Shown here piece after piece: positions 41,988 to 43,173 of a stretch of 43,173 bases of DNA. Location: the NCBI GenBank assembly GCA_012033595.1, contig JAAUQL010000045.1:1-43173 (forward strand), written 5' to 3'. The notes beneath the pieces were generated by a model. It saw only the letters and a list, made by a program, of their open reading frames with translations. It searched no databases and was not told where the DNA came from. The first letter of the stretch is position 1. Each line of letters begins with the position of its first letter. The DNA is from Cyclobacteriaceae bacterium (lineage in GTDB: Bacteria > Bacteroidota > Bacteroidia > Cytophagales > Cyclobacteriaceae). The position numbers and the translations under genes are program-made.

Positions 41988-42030
41988 TAAAAGCCGCAAG
42001 CACGGATAATAGTTGAGCTTGCGGCTTTTA
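41988..42030. terminator. Bidirectional terminator between convergent genes
   Basis: A 14-bp perfect stem (41988-42001 with 42017-42030, arms TAAAAGCCGCAAGC / GCTTGCGGCTTTTA) with a 15-base loop has A/T-rich ends on both sides. It suits both the acyltransferase (plus) and creD (minus) transcripts. Confidence 0.85.
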
Positions 42031-42040
42031 GTCTGCAACC

Positions 42041-42913
42041 CTATTCCCTCATCCGGTACCAGCTAATCTTTCTGGTAAAATACATGGTCAAAGCCAGGAT
42101 CACGAACAGGCCGATACTGCCTACCAGTAGTGCATAAGTTTCGATCTGGATAATGATGAAAATAAAGCTATAAATAAACAATAGGGATGCAGCCAACAAA
42201 GAAGCCATCCGCCTGTTGCCCAACACCGAGACAGCATAAGATGCAATGAGCGCAATGACCGACAGGCTCGAAATCCAATAGGCAGCATTGTAACCCAGGT
42301 GCTCAGAAATAGACAGTAAGAGCGTGTAAAACACCAGCAGGGTGAGGCCTACCAGAATATACTGAAATGGATGGATGCGGTATCGCTGCGTAATTTCGAT
42401 CAGGAAAAAGATGAGAAATGAAAGGGCAATGATGAGCACGGCATATTTGCTGGTGCGCATAGACTTTTGATAGTGGTCTGCCGCCACCAACAGGTTCACT
42501 CCAAACTTTGAGGCTCCAATATCTATTTTCTGTTCATTTGCCGACGGTCTTACGGCTATTTCGTAGGGTGTGCTTTGGTCTATTGACTGATCGACATAGT
42601 ACTTGGTGCCGATCCAGCTTTGTGGAAAATTTCGGTTGAAATGCAAGACCTGCCAGGTGGCCTTAAAGCCCGCTCCGGATATTTCGCTGCTTTTTGTGGG
42701 AAAGGCGTCAATGAAGCTTGGATCTTTCCAGTTGGAGGTCATCGTCACTTCGGTGTTTTCTCCGATAGGGATAAAGTACAACTCCTCGCTTCCCTTCAGG
42801 GGAATATCAATGTCGAATTCGCTTTGGTAAAAACTGGCAGAGGCTTCTCGCAGGGGCAGGTGAATGCCCGATGCGAAGATATTACTTTCGCTGATGCCCG
42901 GACGAAATGGCAT
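42041..42913 (-). CDS. CreD-like inner membrane protein, C-terminal part (frameshifted)
   Basis: This 290-residue frame is the main body of a CreD (cell envelope integrity/colicin E2 tolerance) protein. A periplasmic beta domain (ASGIHLPL, FDIDIPLKGSEELYFIPIG, WKDPSFIDAFP, FNRNFPQSW) leads into about five membrane helices (VLIIALSFLIFFLIEI, YILVGLTLLVFYTLLLS). The ATG at 42913 is not the real start. Sense runs in from the upstream frame: the A6 run (T6 at 42913-42918 on the plus strand) with one more base gives NFAGKKMPFRPGIS. Its role is envelope-related and poorly known. Confidence 0.85.
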   Translation of the reverse strand: MPFRPGISESNIFASGIHLPLREASASFYQSEFDIDIPLKGSEELYFIPIGENTEVTMTSNWKDPSFIDAFPTKSSEISGAGFKATWQVLHFNRNFPQSWIGTKYYVDQSIDQSTPYEIAVRPSANEQKIDIGASKFGVNLLVAADHYQKSMRTSKYAVLIIALSFLIFFLIEITQRYRIHPFQYILVGLTLLVFYTLLLSISEHLGYNAAYWISSLSVIALIASYAVSVLGNRRMASLLAASLLFIYSFIFIIIQIETYALLVGSIGLFVILALTMYFTRKISWYRMRE

Positions 42914-43173
42914 TTTTTACCGGCAAAATTCAAGGCCACTTGTTGCTCTATACCTCGCAGGTCGCTGATGCCTACATTCAGCATTGCTCTGTCCCATAGT
43001 ATATGCTGATCTTCTATAGTCCAGGTTGAAAAATCCGGCCTTGCAAATTCAGACCTCCTGACTTGACCATCGAAATATAGCAAAAAGGGCGAAAAGTCGT
43101 AAATTGTCATTGTCGCAAAACGCTATAGATATGCAGATGCAAATGCCAATATTTCCAACAGGAACCAAGCTGA
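42914..43173 (-). CDS. CreD-like protein, N-terminal part, partial at window edge
   Basis: The frame read from 43110 (TIYDFSPFLLYFDGQVRRSE, ILWDRAMLNVGISDLRGIEQQ) is the CreD periplasmic region just before the part at 42041-42913. It drifts out of sense at the A6 run near 42915. Upstream of 43110 the frame meets a TAG at 43123-43125, and the expected N-terminal helix is missing or off the window. Another one-base deletion near 43110 is possible, since the -1 frame is open to the edge. The 5' end of the gene lies outside the window. Confidence 0.7.

Noticed and set aside
1-43173. CRISPR arrays, transposases, integrases, phage genes, attachment sites
   Set aside because: No regularly spaced repeats, transposase or integrase motifs, or terminal inverted repeats were seen.

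Overview
The window looks like chromosomal DNA of a member of the Bacteroidota, probably the Cytophagales. The signs are a TonB-dependent receptor with a carboxypeptidase-regulatory-like N-terminus, a one-protein hybrid two-component sensor with a Y_Y_Y domain and AraC output, a secreted protein with a type IX secretion C-terminal domain, DUF5686 and DUF2807 proteins, and promoters with the TAnnTTTG -7 box of this phylum. No insertion sequence, prophage, CRISPR array, rRNA or tRNA was seen.

Layout. (1) 1-13.5 kb is mostly housekeeping: a DUF5686 outer-membrane-type protein, a DUF1080 protein, ffh, a DUF2807 protein, a YwqK/MORN-like protein, hemB, aspS, a LOG-family protein, a YraN nuclease, manA, lipB and a small conserved protein. 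manA, lipB and the small protein overlap by a few bases and form one unit. (2) 13.8-28.3 kb is a carbohydrate-use region. An enolase-superfamily sugar-acid dehydratase, a GH28 lipoprotein and a hybrid sensor/regulator lie on the minus strand. Divergent from them are a TonB-dependent receptor, a secreted beta-helix/FIVAR/T9SS protein and a small lipoprotein ending at a strong terminator, followed by a sulfatase. This points to a (possibly sulfated) uronic-acid polysaccharide such as pectin. No SusD is present. (3) 28.3-29.3 kb has no gene but holds a promoter, a folded region and a strong intrinsic terminator: a likely small RNA of about 175 nt, possibly 6S-like. (4) 30.8-39.1 kb is a nitrogen-oxide island: a DUF2249/hemerythrin protein, a Crp/Fnr-type regulator and a clade II (Sec/lipoprotein) nitrous oxide reductase cluster (cytochrome c, nosZ, a NosB-like membrane protein, nosL, nosD, nosF, nosY). 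A cupin and a 12-helix membrane protein with histidine motifs like heme-copper oxidases follow. (5) 41-43.2 kb holds a lipid A-type acyltransferase and a CreD-like protein running off the end.

Two observations stand out. First, near-identical palindromes (8-bp arms, 6-bp spacer) lie about 30 bp upstream of the -7 boxes of both the hemerythrin gene and the nos cluster, flanking the Crp/Fnr gene. This suggests a local nitrogen-oxide regulon. Second, the sensor, the TonB receptor (twice), nosL and creD are each broken or mis-started by an apparent one-base deletion, mostly in runs of A/T. Either the assembly has homopolymer errors or these surface and accessory genes are decaying or phase-variable. 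Only reads can decide.
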